A DNA stretch of 64,000 nt, from contig JAESIW010000020.1 in the NCBI GenBank assembly GCA_016802295.1, positions 3,747,302-3,811,301 of the forward strand. The letters are read 5' to 3'. A model generated the notes under the pieces. The model ran no database searches. It saw only the letters and a program-made list of their open reading frames with translations, and was not told the DNA's origin. Shown one piece after another: positions 9,676 through 21,321 of the stretch (position 1 is its first letter; every line of letters starts with the position of its first letter). The DNA comes from Brachionus rotundiformis (taxonomy: Eukaryota; Rotifera; Eurotatoria; Ploima; Brachionidae). The translations under genes and the position numbers were made by a program.

Positions 9676-12290
9676 TCACCAAACTGTGAATACAAAAATT
9701 GAATGAAAGACCACGATCCAATTGAATAGATAATTAACAGATCCATTTTTTTCACCAGTTTTTTTATCATCCAACTTATTCAAGCAATTATCAAAAATTT
9801 CATTTGGTAATTTATCGTACCAAAATTGGTGTTTTTCCATCCATTTTTTGAATAGATTTTTCAATGAACCATTTCGTTTATCATTTAGCTCAAAGATGTT
9901 AAATGATTTTGAATCAAAAGCTTCCCATTCATTATCTTTAGGCTTGCTAAGAATAACTTAAAAATTAAAATTCAATTTATTTAATCATAACTTTACCCAA
10001 ATTTGGCAAAATTAGTCCAGTATTTGATCAAACCAAGACTAAAATCCAGCTCTTGCTGAGTGTAGTTGTACTCTAATCCAGAATTTTGTGGCATTAGAAT
10101 TTCTTGGCTTAGAACAGGTAGACCAAATACAAAGTCCAATTCACTAAAATGAGGTGTCACTGAATTATTCAGTTTTACCAGCGCTTTTCTATATTCGTCA
10201 TAGAAACTCTTCAAATGGTCTAAAAGATAGTTAAAAGAGGAAACATGTGAGTAAAGATAAACATAGAGTTGATTCGATGCGTTCTTATTTTCCAAATGAA
10301 ACTTCAGTTGGCTAATAACTGATAATCTAAAATCAAAGTCTGACATTAGTTCCAAGGCATCTAATTTTCCTTTTAGATAATTATTCCTCAATTCTTGATC
10401 ACTCATGTCAATTTGGTAAAAATCAACCAGATTGCGTTTCAAGCATAAATTTAATTCCTGTTTTTGATTTATTATTATTAACTTTTCAATTAAATGATCG
10501 GTTTGATTAATCATAGAAGAATGGATGAATGCATGTTTTATCATTTCATTCATGTCGTAGCTATGAAGTAAAAAATAAAAAGATTCAGTAGTGGTAACCC
10601 CAATGAGGACATCAATGTTTGAATTGAAATATTGGTCATTGGCTAGTTGGCTATGTGGCGTGGTTTTAATAAGCTCTCCGTCTGTGCTCGGTTTGTACAA
10701 GTAGTTCGAATTTTTGGTCAAAAAACAGTACTCTTTTTGAGTATAATTAAGAGTAAAATTTGAAGCATTGTCTATTTGACCAGACGACTGCAAATTTTGG
10801 TAAATTAGTGTGCCTTGGTTAACACATGCTTCGAGTTCTTTAAGGGTACCTTTCACATTGAAAATGAAAATATGGTCTAGGAAATCTGTCACAGAATTTT
10901 TAGTGTAATAAAATCTAAAGCAGTTAAGGACATATCTGATCAATTTACTGGTAAATAAAAAGTCATATGGCGGCTCCGAGTTCTTGAATATTTCGCACAT
11001 TACTAAAATGATTTCTGAATTGGAAATCAAGAGCGCCAAGTCCATGTAACAAGTTGACTTTTGAACATTTTCACTTTCTGAATGCAAATCTTGATTGTTA
11101 CGATTAACAAAATTAAAAAATAATTGATCAGAAAAATTTGATGAATTCTCTGGTATATCGATAATTTCTGACTGACTGTAGAAATTTTTAACAAATAGAG
11201 TGTCTTTATTTAAAATTAAAAGTCTTTGAAAATAGCCCAAAACATTTAATAATTGATAAAAATCCAATTTAATAAGCAATTTGTGAAAATAATTGAGAAT
11301 TATCAACTCATTTTTATCCTTAATTATATCGCTGTCAATCAACTTGGTCACATTTTTCATTTTTTCTTTTAAACATGTATATTTATGAGTTAAATTACAT
11401 GTGGTTACGGATACAAAATTTACCAATGTATCATTCACTGATCTCATACTTTTATAGCTTTTAAAATCTAAAAGAAAAAGCAAGCTCTTATGGTCATTTT
11501 CAGATTCTTTGATCTTTTGTAGAACATATTGGTCATAATTGTAGGACCAATGTGACAGAGCTGAACCACTTTGCATAATAATTCGCTTGATATATTGTTG
11601 TGCATGCTCGGACAATGCCAAAATCAGAGAGTCAGCAGCGCCAGCAGAGTGTCCAAGTGTAACTATCGAGTTTTTGTCACATCCGAGATTTTCACAATTG
11701 TTATACAGCCATTTAAGAGCAGTTACTTGATCCCAGAGGCCGTAGTTTCCCAAATATTGATTTGATGTGGAGTTAAGGCTAAGTTTGTTGAAAAAACCAA
11801 GTACATCAAGTCTGTAGTTAGGCACGGCTACAAGCACATTGCCTATTGAAGCAAGTGCTGATCCATCAATGAAGCTAGAACCACCAGCGGCGTTCGAACC
11901 TCCATGTATGTAAAATATTACTGATAGGTTTTTTTTCTCATTATCGGCTGGTAAATAGAGATTGATTGACAAACAATCTAATGACATGTCATACTCATGT
12001 GGTATGCGCCAGTTGCCATAAAAGCTGTTATGAAAAATAATTGGTTGATAGCACCACGGGCTCCATTTGTCAGCTTGGCGCGTCGAATTCGAACGCCTGT
12101 TTATTTCAGCTGACTTTTGAAAAGCAAGTGGTATGTCGGCGTACGGAATGCCGATAAGTTGGTCTACTGTTTTGTTCAATATGGAAACTTTTTTGGGTAC
12201 AAATGACCCACTAGTCAAATTGTATGCTTGTGCATCTGCTGTCTTAATTAATGAGATAAGCTTAATCAAGAGAATAAAAAATGTACTCAT
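9676..12290 (-). CDS. Secreted carboxylesterase/cholinesterase-like protein with large insertion
   Basis: An alpha/beta-hydrolase of the type-B carboxylesterase group, which hydrolyses ester bonds; neuroligins are the adhesion branch. Exon 1 is 12290-9997 and exon 2 is 9946-9676 (50-bp intron, phase 2), giving 854 residues. ATG 12290 is chosen because upstream codons open only at TTG, and it leaves a clean signal peptide (residues 1-20, FFILLIKLISLIKTADA). The oxyanion motif HGG is at 129-131 (FYIHGGSNAAGG); the nucleophile elbow GHSAG places Ser215; Glu569 lies in GVTTTES and His714 in HFSELDFVFGLP, so the triad appears intact. The Ser-Glu spacing of 354 residues exceeds the usual ~130, implying about 230 extra residues (~250-480). 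There are many NxS/T sites. The last ~18 residues are hydrophobic (LFNWIVVFHSIFVFTVW), suggesting a membrane or GPI anchor. Enzyme versus adhesion role is open. Confidence 0.85.
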
Positions 12291-13775
12291 TTTGTTTAGA
12301 TCAAACCTGAATCTAATAACAAAATAAGTGATTAAGTTTTCCAAATTTCAAATTGCTACTTAAGCCTCGAATAAAACAAAATTGAGGCCAATGTAAGTTT
12401 CTCAAATGCTAGAAAAAATTTAAATCGGAAAGATAAGCTTATCTTTCAAAGTAAAATGCAAATCTTTCATTGAATAGAAATCCGCTTCGATCATGGATAA
12501 TTGATTAATCCTAGTGCACCAAGTTTTTGCAGTTTGTATAAAAAATAAAGGAAAAGTTTAATCAAATAAATATTTGAATTTATTTATGTTATCATTTTTA
12601 AAGAGTAAATTCTAGGAAGTTGAAATTTAAATAAATTATAAGTTACGCTTAATGAGAAGTCGGATTTATTAAGAATTATTTTTTTTTTAATTAAGGTGAT
12701 GAAAGTTCGTGTTCCTTTTAAGACACAATATGCTTTTTTGATTTTTTGATAAGAAACCTAATTTTCTTTCTCATATAATTGTTATAAAAGTTTAATCCCC
12801 ATAATCCATAAATCTGTTTGGCATTATTCCATCGATGAATTATAGATAATTTTTTTAATTTCCGATTCAAAATAATTTTTAATTTCTAGACAAAATGTAA
12901 AAGTTTTTAAAAAACTTAGCTTTATGAACTTAAGAAATTTGCCAAGTTTACCAAACAATTCTATTTTCGTATTAAAAAGAGAAGAAAAATCCTAAATTCT
13001 TGGCAAATGATCGACACCAGTTCAGAAAAGAAAATATCCTCAATTCTTGAAGACTAAGTCCATATGATGGCACAATTATGTCCAAGACAAACGATTAAAA
13101 ATAATTTTGTATTTTAAAAAAGTTGTTTAAAGATTTCAAAGGATTAGGATTTAAGATTTCAAAAAAGATTTTAATTTTATTATCATTACCAGCAGTAATT
13201 TTTGAAAAAGGCTCTAGCTCCTTATTTTGGCAAATTTTAGGTTTATTGGTTAAATATTATCAAATTTATTAATATTTTTGCTACTAAAAATCAAATTCTT
13301 ATTAGATGCTTTTTTGTGTTATATCAAATTATTTTATTTTATTTATTTTCAAAGATTTCAAGTCATTTTGAGTTCTTGACTAAATTAGTTTTTAAAATTT
13401 TTCGAAAAAATATCAATCAAGCGAACAACCTCAACTATTTTTCACTTGAAATTAACAAAATGTTGGATATCCGAAATTTTGAACAACTTTTCCAATTTAT
13501 TTACTTTGGCGAAAATAATTATTTATACTAAAAAGCATCTTGAACAAATGGACCTTTAAAATTATGTCATAGATATCTTTGATTTTTCTTAAATTGCTCA
13601 CAATTGTGTAATTAATTGATCAAGCTTATTTAAACAATATAAAAATTTAAATAGACTTCTAAATTATGTCAACTACACATAACTATTTTTTATTCTAAAT
13701 AAAAATTAATTTTGATTTAAAAACCTTTTATTATTTCTAAACAAAGAACTCTAAGTGTCTCTGGTCATTTAAAGG
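12291..13775. other. Intergenic, no gene seen
   Basis: Nearly 1.5 kb of A+T-rich DNA between two minus-strand genes. The frame 13316-13531 (plus) starts at TTG and is low-complexity. The promoter of the esterase gene should lie in the left part and the 3' UTR of the phosphatase in the right part. Confidence 0.45.
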
Positions 13776-14783
13776 CTAAATATTGATTGAATTTCGGTAC
13801 AAAATTTTACCACTTTGGTCAATAAATTCAAAGCTTAATTTACCCACACTTATCGAAATAAACATAAAACCACCAGTATTAAAAGATGCCCAGCCAGAGT
13901 CAATTTCACCTGTGTTTTTCCAGTAAAATTTTGTTGTGAAAATTTTATTATCTTTATTAACAACTGGTAAATTATACAAGCTAGATCCAGCACCACTGAT
14001 AAATAAGTGAGTTTCTTCATTAGAATATTTATTCCTATAGCTATGATATTGCAAGGTATGGTCATGTCCACTTATATAAACCCTGACCAAATATTTATCT
14101 ATTAAATTTTTAAAATTTTGACTAATGCACTTAGGTATCAGTCTTCCATACATACTGGAAAATATCGGATGATGCCCTACCACAACTATTAAATCATCTT
14201 GTTTTGATCTAATAAGTTCTCGTTCTACCGAGTCATAATAACTCTGGTTGAGTATATCAAAGCCTAGCTCGAATCTGTAGTCATCATATAGTGTACATAA
14301 GAGATTAGTATCTACAAATATAAACCGAATTGATTTGGGCTTATCTAGCGGGTTGAGTTTGACTCGTAATGAATGTAAATAGCTGGGAAAATTCCACACA
14401 TCAGAAAACCGTGTGAATTCAATTTGGTGCTTAGCTCGGTCCATGCGATGGTCATGGTTGCCTGCAACTACGAACCACGGTATTCCTTGTAGAGATGAAT
14501 TTTTAAGATAGACATTTTTAAAGGTATAGGTAATTCTAGAATCGGTAGGAGTCGTGATTCCAAGTGGATAGAAATTGTCACCAGCTGAGATTATAAATGA
14601 AATGTTAATCTTTTGAGCAATTTTTTTCATTTGCTCCGCTACGCTGATCTGAGCTGGAGTTGCAAAAGGATATTCTTGCCAACCACCCCAATCTCCCAAA
14701 ACCATTAAGTTGACTGTATCGGATGCATCAATTACTTTTTGGGATGAAATTATTTTAATCAGAAAGATAGCTATCAGAATCAT
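13776..14783 (-). CDS. ACP5: Purple (tartrate-resistant) acid phosphatase, secreted
   Basis: A binuclear-metal acid phosphatase of the small mammalian-type purple acid phosphatase family, usually lysosomal or secreted. Single exon of 335 residues, matching the family's ~325-340. A hydrophobic signal peptide occupies residues 1-14. All metal-site blocks are present in order: LGDWGG (Asp31), GDNFY (Asp69, Tyr72), AGNHDH (Asn109), VVGHHPIFS (His204) and SGHDHTLQ (His240, His242). The only upstream possibility is this ATG (14783-14781). Its neighbour across 534 bp is a divergent plus-strand gene. No truncation or odd residue is seen; it should be active. Confidence 0.92.
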   Translation of the reverse strand: MILIAIFLIKIISSQKVIDASDTVNLMVLGDWGGWQEYPFATPAQISVAEQMKKIAQKINISFIISAGDNFYPLGITTPTDSRITYTFKNVYLKNSSLQGIPWFVVAGNHDHRMDRAKHQIEFTRFSDVWNFPSYLHSLRVKLNPLDKPKSIRFIFVDTNLLCTLYDDYRFELGFDILNQSYYDSVERELIRSKQDDLIVVVGHHPIFSSMYGRLIPKCISQNFKNLIDKYLVRVYISGHDHTLQYHSYRNKYSNEETHLFISGAGSSLYNLPVVNKDNKIFTTKFYWKNTGEIDSGWASFNTGGFMFISISVGKLSFEFIDQSGKILYRNSINI

Positions 14784-15317
14784 TTCAGTTTTGAGATTTT
14801 TTTTTCAAATTTTTATAATTTGATTTTCAACTAGATAAAAATTAGATTATAAATAGAAAATGGGTCTTAAGAAATATTTAAATATATATATTTCCTTTAA
14901 AACTTATTTATGCTTAAATCAAAGTTAAAGCTATCTTCATAAAGTTTGATTCTAATAGGATCAGTAAATGAAAGAAACTCTAAAAAAATTGAAATATTTT
15001 AAAATTAATTAGACAAATGAAAAACAGAATTGATGAATAAATAATTTCCTTGTGAAAAAAAGAGAATCTATTTCGGATGAAAGTCTTAATTTTAATTTAA
15101 TAGCAATTAAAAAATCTTACATGGTCAAGAGAATTTTTGTTTTTCGAGCAATTTTAAAATTCATATTCCCAAATTAGCCTTGTCAAATTAGTTTCGTTTC
15201 GTTAATGAAACAACAATTTAAAAAAAATCACTTAACCATTTTTGGTTCATTAATATAAATAACGAAAAGAATAGAAGTATTTTTTAATATTTGAAAAAAT
15301 TTTAAATTTTAGACAAA
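14784..15317. other. Divergent promoter region
   Basis: A 534-bp gap between the phosphatase start (minus) and four-transmembrane gene C (plus), so both promoters must lie here. A+T-rich; no recognisable TATA or factor site stands out. Confidence 0.4.
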
Positions 15318-16188
15318 ATGATATCTGTCTACAACCAGACATCGTCTGTGCCACTGCCTAATCAATTGTCTGAACCATCGGCTAATTCAAAACTCGAACT
15401 ACCAGTTCCCGCTTTTCCTTTACGTGGTAGATGCAATCCATATTTTTTGTATTTACTTCCACTACTTTTTCTCCGATTTTTAATTTTTGTAATTTATTTC
15501 CTCTAATGAGAAAAAATTAAAATTTTAATTTATTTACAATCTTAAAGCTTTCTCTTCTTGGAGCCCTGATTTGTGTAGTGATTATTCCAAAGTATTATAT
15601 AAACTTTGTGAATGAAGTACCAGAAGAATTTAAGTCAACTCGAATAGCAGCCATAGTAATCTACGCAGTTGGTATAGTAGTTACTTTGGCTACTTTTATG
15701 ATTGAGTTATTGAATGGATGCAACATTGCTGATTCAAGATACACACCAATTTTGATAAGTGTAATTAATTTTCCTTAATTTAGCAAGTATTTATCTTATT
15801 TTATAAAATTTATTCAAGTTTTCAGATCTTTTCTCTGCACTTTTGTTCATCGGAATCTCAATAACAATGATGATAAGAGAATTTCAGATAGAGAAATTTC
15901 CAACTTTGTATATCAATGCCGTTGATAGGAACATATTTTTAATATCTGGAGTAATTTTATTTTTATATGTGATTATTAGAAATTATTTAAATTTTCTTTT
16001 AGATATTTGGAATAAGTTCAGTATTTTTTTATCTACTACATTTGTTCCTGTCGCGATTTTATCAATTTTGCATTGGAAATTATAAGAATTTTAAGCGTGA
16101 ATTTCTTTACGGAACAATGCCCTTTGGGAATCCATCGGCCACTCAACAAACTAGCTTGAGCTCAATGAGTAGAGTCGGAATGCTTTAA
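15318..16188 (+). CDS. Four-transmembrane protein, family member C
   Basis: Function unknown. Exons 15318-15488, 15548-15760, 15819-15950 and 16003-16188, all phase 0, give 233 residues. The soluble N-terminus ends in FPLRGRCNPYFLYLLPL; membrane segments are at about residues 43-75, 90-113, 131-146 and 166-188; the tail carries SRFYQFCIGNYKNFKREFL followed by a Ser/Thr/Met-rich end. Exons 2 (71 codons) and 3 (44 codons) equal those of gene B in length. The third exon is taken to start at 15819 (FSDLF), not at the later AG, because only that keeps the frame and matches the paralogues. It lies 7 kb from and opposite in strand to genes A and B. Confidence 0.78.
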
Positions 16189-17423
16189 ATCTCTTTTCCA
16201 AAAATTTATTACTCAATATTTTAAAAAGAATCTCATCTTTTTGTTCAAAAAATGTTTGTTAAAATATTTTTGTATGTTTGAATATTTTTTTTATCTTTTA
16301 ATAAATAAACATAACTGTATAAATTTGTGATTTTTTTTTAATTTCGTTCACTCTTTAATAAAGAAAATTATTAGTCTAATTTTTCGAAAAATTTTTTCTG
16401 GATGATTGACCACATTTACATAAAGAAAATTGACCCAAGATTTATAAAGGTGTAAGTTGTTTATTAAAAATGAAATTATTTAGTTAGTTTCCTTTTTATT
16501 TCTTGTTTATTTTAAAAGAAATTTAATAGGCTAACTTATAATAAATAGTTTAAAGATAATAAATTAGTTTATTTTGATGAATTATCATGGAAAAATAACT
16601 TTTTATAAAACAAAATTTTATTTTATTTTTTTATGTTTGAGGATGTTTTTTTAATAATAAGCCTTAATTGGGCTTTACTCTCGTTTAATCTGAATGCAAA
16701 ATTTCAAGATGATTTGATTTTCTAATTGTTATAAGAATCTTGAAATAGAGGGGTTGAAAAAAAATTGTAATAACCATCATTGGTACTCAGAAGCCTGTCA
16801 CCCTGAATAATCAGTTATTCATCATCTTTCAGAAATTGGAAGCTCTCTGCGTTTGTTGTAAGCCCCTGTTCTTCAAACCAGTCTAAAAGCAGGTTCTTTG
16901 TTATGAGTGCTAAAAAATGGGTCGTTTCAAAACTCCAAAAGCCTACAATAAAGCTTGGTCAAAGACTCAAGATTTAACCAGACGCCATAAAATCCAAGTT
17001 TTTGAGTTATGTTTCTTGTTTAGAAGGTCAATTAAGATGTAACTTTGGTAAAAAGTACATTTTTGACCAAAATAGTTAATCATGGTTTGGTTTACTCTAT
17101 CAGTTATCAGAAAAATGGTTCTACGTTCAAAAAGCAAAATTATGCAACTCTCAATTCACTTCTATTTTTAGGTTTTGTTTAATTTTCAAAAATAACAGAA
17201 TTAAAAATATTTTTTATGTAATTAAAATGAAATAATTACGTAAGCTAAAAAAAAAATTAAAATTAAAATTTTATTCTATTTTTTAAATAAATTCTTAAAT
17301 GGATTAAAAAGTAAACAACATTAAATCAAATAAACGACAAATGTTTAATACAAACTAGTTGAAAGAAAGAAAAAAATTCATAAAAAAGTTTTTACAAAAA
17401 TATATTTTTTTGTTAAAATGACA
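16189..17423. other. Intergenic, possible decayed element
   Basis: Contains the 3' end of four-transmembrane gene C, with AATAAA-like signals near 16300. A less A+T-rich stretch at about 16745-17100 has broken frames on the minus strand (for example LLLDWFEEQGLTTNAESFQF). It may be transposon debris; not identified. Confidence 0.35.
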
Positions 17424-19160
17424 TTATAAAAGATTATCCCAATTAATTTCATCATCACTTTCATTATAGACATTACAGTTTAGCACATCGCTTGATTTAT
17501 TAGAATTATTATTAGAATACTGATTATCTTTACTTTCCTGTATACTATCTTCACGAAAATCCACATTGTTCAAAAAGCTTAATGAACAAAAAGAATTTTT
17601 TAGCAAATTTAATGAATCGTTTGAATTATATTCAATCTTATTATTATCTTGTTTTAAATCATTTGACAAAAAATTATTCAATTTTGATTCTTCCATTATT
17701 TGTGCCTTTATATTTTTGATTTCTTTCGATTCCTCAAAATTTTTGGCCAGACTATTTTGAAAAAGATCTATTTGGATTTTGGTCATGCCAGATTGGGCCA
17801 AAAAACTAGACAATGAACAGGCTAGGTCGTTAAATTGATCCAAACTCAAGTTATTCTTATCACTTGTTCGAATACTTTCTACTAAATCTTTAAAAAAAAT
17901 TAACTTAATTTTTCCAGCTTATTTTTTATTTACTTTTGAATTGAGAAGTGTCTATTTCGTTCCAATTAACTTCGCCGCCACCGCTCACCAGCTTCACATT
18001 TTCAACAAAATTACCAAAGCTCGTATTAAAATCTAAAGTGTTCAGTGAATTGAGTGTAGGCTCTAAATTTACCAAGACTGAATATACATCAAATTATTAA
18101 TGATAATATTACCTATATGAATTTCCGAAGGTTTGTCGGTCCCAAGTGGAGAGTTTAGGTCATATTCATTCTTAACATCATTTGTAATTTCTGAAATATT
18201 TTATTTTTTTTTATAGAGATTTAAAAAAATATTGTTTCTATTACCTGAATTTGTTTGCTCTTTGGTAACAGTTAATTTAAACAGTTTTTTAAATGAAGCA
18301 CTTAGATCCTCGAAAATTGGGCTACTATCAACATAAGACAAGTCGGCTTTAGGTGTAGTTTCTATGCTAAATGCCGAGTTTGGTAAAATCTGGCCACAAA
18401 TTAATATTATTCATAGTTTATAAATAAAGTTAATGTTTACTTGATCATTCTGGTTAACAATTGGAGACATGGATGAAGAATTGGGTTGTGGCGAGTTGCT
18501 AGAGCTCGAATTTTGATTTGATTCTATCTGAAAAAATTCAATTATTAAAACTTGGCGAAAACAAACTTTATTCTCCTACTTTTACTTTTTGTTTTATTTT
18601 TACCGGGTTATTTAAAGCGACTTCTTGGTAAGAATTGTCAATGGTCCAATATGAACCTTTTCCAGGGTCATCTTTTGATCTTTGCACTCTTCTGAAGCAT
18701 TTGTTTAAAGACAAATTGTGTCTGATTGAGTTCTAATGAATTTTTATCAATTAAATTTTTTCTTAATTTTCAATTTAATTAAACCAACTTTCCATCCATT
18801 TCCAGCGTTTTTATAGTAGGTGAAATTTTCAGCGATCCACTGATATATCTCATTAAGGGTCATTTTTCGTCTTGGAGTGCTGTTTATCGCGAATGTGATC
18901 AAGTTGACATAGCTGTAGGGCGGTTTTCCCTCTCTTCGACCATGGTCACCGCCCTTGTATTCCGCATTCAAGTCTACCGGCCTGTTTGGTTCAGCTCGTT
19001 GAGCAAAAGTGTAATTAACATTGACGGTGGGCAGCTTGATTTCGTTTAGTTTATTTTCATTTTTACTTTCGCCATGCATGTTAAGTATTTGCTTATTTAC
19101 AGAAAGGCGCGATAGCCATTCCATCGATGTCAAACTATGGTCCAATTGCGACTCACACAT
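17424..19160 (-). CDS. FOXJ2/3: Forkhead transcription factor FoxJ2/3, 7 exons
   Basis: A nuclear DNA-binding regulator. Exons 19160-18789, 18732-18604, 18527-18441, 18389-18245, 18190-18113, 18077-17934 and 17887-17424 join in frame to 472 residues; introns are about 45-75 bp. The fork head domain (about 79-163) reads KPPYSYVNLITFAINS, MTLNEIYQWIAENF, GNGWK|NSIRHNLSLNKCF and DDPGKGSYWTID; the KNAG..W and GSYW signatures fit FoxJ2/3 rather than FoxJ1. Two further family marks, recalled from vertebrate FOXJ2/3, support this: SLTSMEWLSRL at the N-terminus (residues 10-20), and a C-terminal block EVNWNEI..SQF.NLVESIR...LSLDQ...LACSLSSFL plus a terminal acidic DDEINWDNLL. The middle is Ser/Asn-rich and disordered. 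A perfect RFX X-box lies 289 bp upstream. Confidence 0.9.
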
Positions 19161-19448
19161 CTTTAATATTTAAAATTTTAGCCAAACAAACAACATATTA
19201 TAAATTAATAAATCAATAATTTTTCTTGAAAAAACATGTCTCTTAATTTATTTCAATACTTGAACATAAAACTTTAAATTTAGAGTTTAATAGAGAAAAT
19301 TTTCTAATGTCGTAAAGCAAAATAACAGCGACACCAATGAGTACAGTAATTACCAAAATTATTCGGTCTATAAGAGGTAGTGCATTATTAACATTTTTGA
19401 TTAAAATATTCAGGTGTGGGACATATTCGTGTCGCCTTCAACTTGGTC

Positions 19449-19462
19449 GTTGCCATGACAAC
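19449..19462. promoter_or_regulatory. RFX X-box motif upstream of FoxJ2/3
   Basis: GTTGCC-AT-GACAAC matches the X-box consensus RYYNYY-N1-3-RRNRAC at every position. RFX factors bind such sites and are linked to ciliary and some neuronal genes. It sits 289 bp upstream of the FoxJ2/3 ATG, in a local stretch of higher G+C. That it is bound, and which gene it serves, is inference. Confidence 0.45.
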
Positions 19463-20331
19463 AATAATAATAGGATCGGCTATATTGCCACTCTTACCAA
19501 ATTAAATATTCCTTAGGCTTATTAGGTTATGACGTACTTTTAAAATTTTCGAATCCTAAAAAAGGCAACTAAACAAACACTTTTTTAGTCCTAGAATAAA
19601 AATTTATTGAAATTTTTTTTAAATTAAGTTTTTCAATTTTTATTATATTATAAATTAAAATCTAGCTAATTTAAATTTGAATGTTGATACTTGCAGCAAT
19701 TAATATATCACTACACAAAAAACGCCTTCACTAACATGTTTAATTTTAGATTTTTTTATAACTCCAAATTTTACCGAGATGTTGGTTTGGAACACGTTTT
19801 ATTTAAAAGAAAAACTTAAAGAATTTAAATCTATTGTAGTATTTTGTTGTCATTATTTGAGTTTAAAAAAATTAATTGATTTTTGATTTTGTTAAAAACG
19901 CTTACCTTATTTTAAAAAAATAAACAAAATTGAAAAAAGAAAAAAAAAATCTTAAAATTATAATTTGGTTATTTACTTATCTTTTTTTGATTATTTTTTT
20001 AAAATAAATTCAATTTGAAATTAGAATTTTTAATACATGTTTTTATTTTAAAAAACTACCTAGAAAATCTTCTAGGCTTTTTAATAATCTAAATTTTAAT
20101 TCAAAATCTTGTTCTCTGAATCAGGATTATATAACTTATTTTATCAACGATTATTAAAGTTTAAATTTTTTTTCAATTTTATTTTTGTTTAAGTAAAAGT
20201 ATATCAAAGTATTTTATTTTCAAGAATTGAGAGTTTTTAGAACGATAAAATAGTAATAAATGGAAAATTTTTATTTAGTTGGTTGAATGTAGTCATATAA
20301 GAGGTCAGACTAGCTGAAATCATTTAAAGGT
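19463..20331. other. Intergenic, no gene seen
   Basis: A+T-rich DNA with long A/T runs between the FoxJ2/3 upstream region and the foldback element. No coding frame of note. Confidence 0.45.
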
Positions 20332-20723
20332 GGAATCAAAGGTATTGTGAATTTCAAAAACAAACAGGACAAAAATTCTTCCTTTTTTGATAAATTAAAA
20401 TTAACTAAAATAAAATATATTTAAAAAAATACTGCAACATAGTGCAACTTACTTAGTTGCATCATTTTTACCAAAAATAAAAACTTTATTTCTTTTTTTT
20501 TTAGTTAAGCAAAATCAATAATTAAATTAAGTCTTATTGATGCTTTACTTTTTGTCTTTTATCTACACCAGAAAAATTATTTTCGGTAAAAATGATTCAA
20601 CTAAGTATGTTGCACTATGTTGCAGTATTTTTTTAAATATATTTTATTTTAGTTAATTTTAATTTATCAAAAAAGGAAGAATTATTGTTCTGTTTTTCTG
20701 GAATTCACAATATCGGAATCAAA
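20332..20723. mobile_element. Long-TIR foldback element (MULE-like MITE) with 9-bp target duplication
   Basis: The element body is 20341-20714. Its left arm (from GGTATTGTGAATTTC) and the reverse complement of its right arm (from GATATTGTGAATTCC) match for about 130-140 bp, including AATTCTTCCTTTTTTGATAA and ACTGCAACATAGTGCAAC. A roughly 100-bp loop separates them. GGAATCAAA flanks both ends directly (20332-20340 and 20715-20723). Terminal repeats over 100 bp plus a 9-bp duplication are typical of Mutator-like DNA transposons. No transposase is encoded, so it is non-autonomous. A truncated relative lies at 1121-1352. Confidence 0.85.
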
Positions 20724-21321
20724 ATACTAAAAACTACAGTGTGATAGCATTTCTTGACAAAATAACAGATTAAGATGTTAAAAGCCGTAAACAGTTATCT
20801 AATAAAAATAAATTATTGAATTAAAAATTGGTAAATGAAAGCATTTTTGTCTTACAAACAATTAACTTCAATAGGCCCTATTTAAAAATTCCGCAATTTT
20901 CTTTTTTTAGAGTTTTCAAAAACAAATTCATCAAAGGCGTTTAAATATAATTTCAGTGAATTTTGTTGATTGTGTATTTAAGGTAAATATCAAGATCAAA
21001 TTAGCAATCAATTAGGCTAATTTAACTTTAATTTAACAATTAAAGAAAAATATTTTTGTCTTAAAATATTCAATATTCTTACAATCCATTTAATAATGGT
21101 TATAAATGTAAGAATTTTGTTGAATTTGATCCAAAATTCAAATTGATTATAGTATCAAAAAAATATGAAATATACAAACATTAAAACATTACTACTAAAT
21201 AAATTTATGAAAAAAATATTTTAATAAAAATAATTGATTAGCCTGGGTTATACTTTTTAGCAAAACAAAAGATAGATGAATAACAATAAATTATCCAAAA
21301 CTACTTGTTTAATCAAGATTG
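20724..21321. other. Intergenic, no gene seen
   Basis: A+T-rich spacer between the foldback element and the 3' end of the next minus-strand gene. Nothing recognised. Confidence 0.45.

Noticed and set aside
13316..13531. 71-codon plus-strand frame
   Set aside because: Starts at TTG and is dominated by Phe/Ile/Asn/Lys codons expected from A+T-rich DNA.
19201..19440. Hydrophobic minus-strand frame just upstream of FoxJ2/3 (DRIILVITVLIGVAVILLYD)
   Set aside because: Looks like a membrane segment but has no ATG and no convincing splice acceptor; probably 5' leader or promoter DNA of FoxJ2/3.
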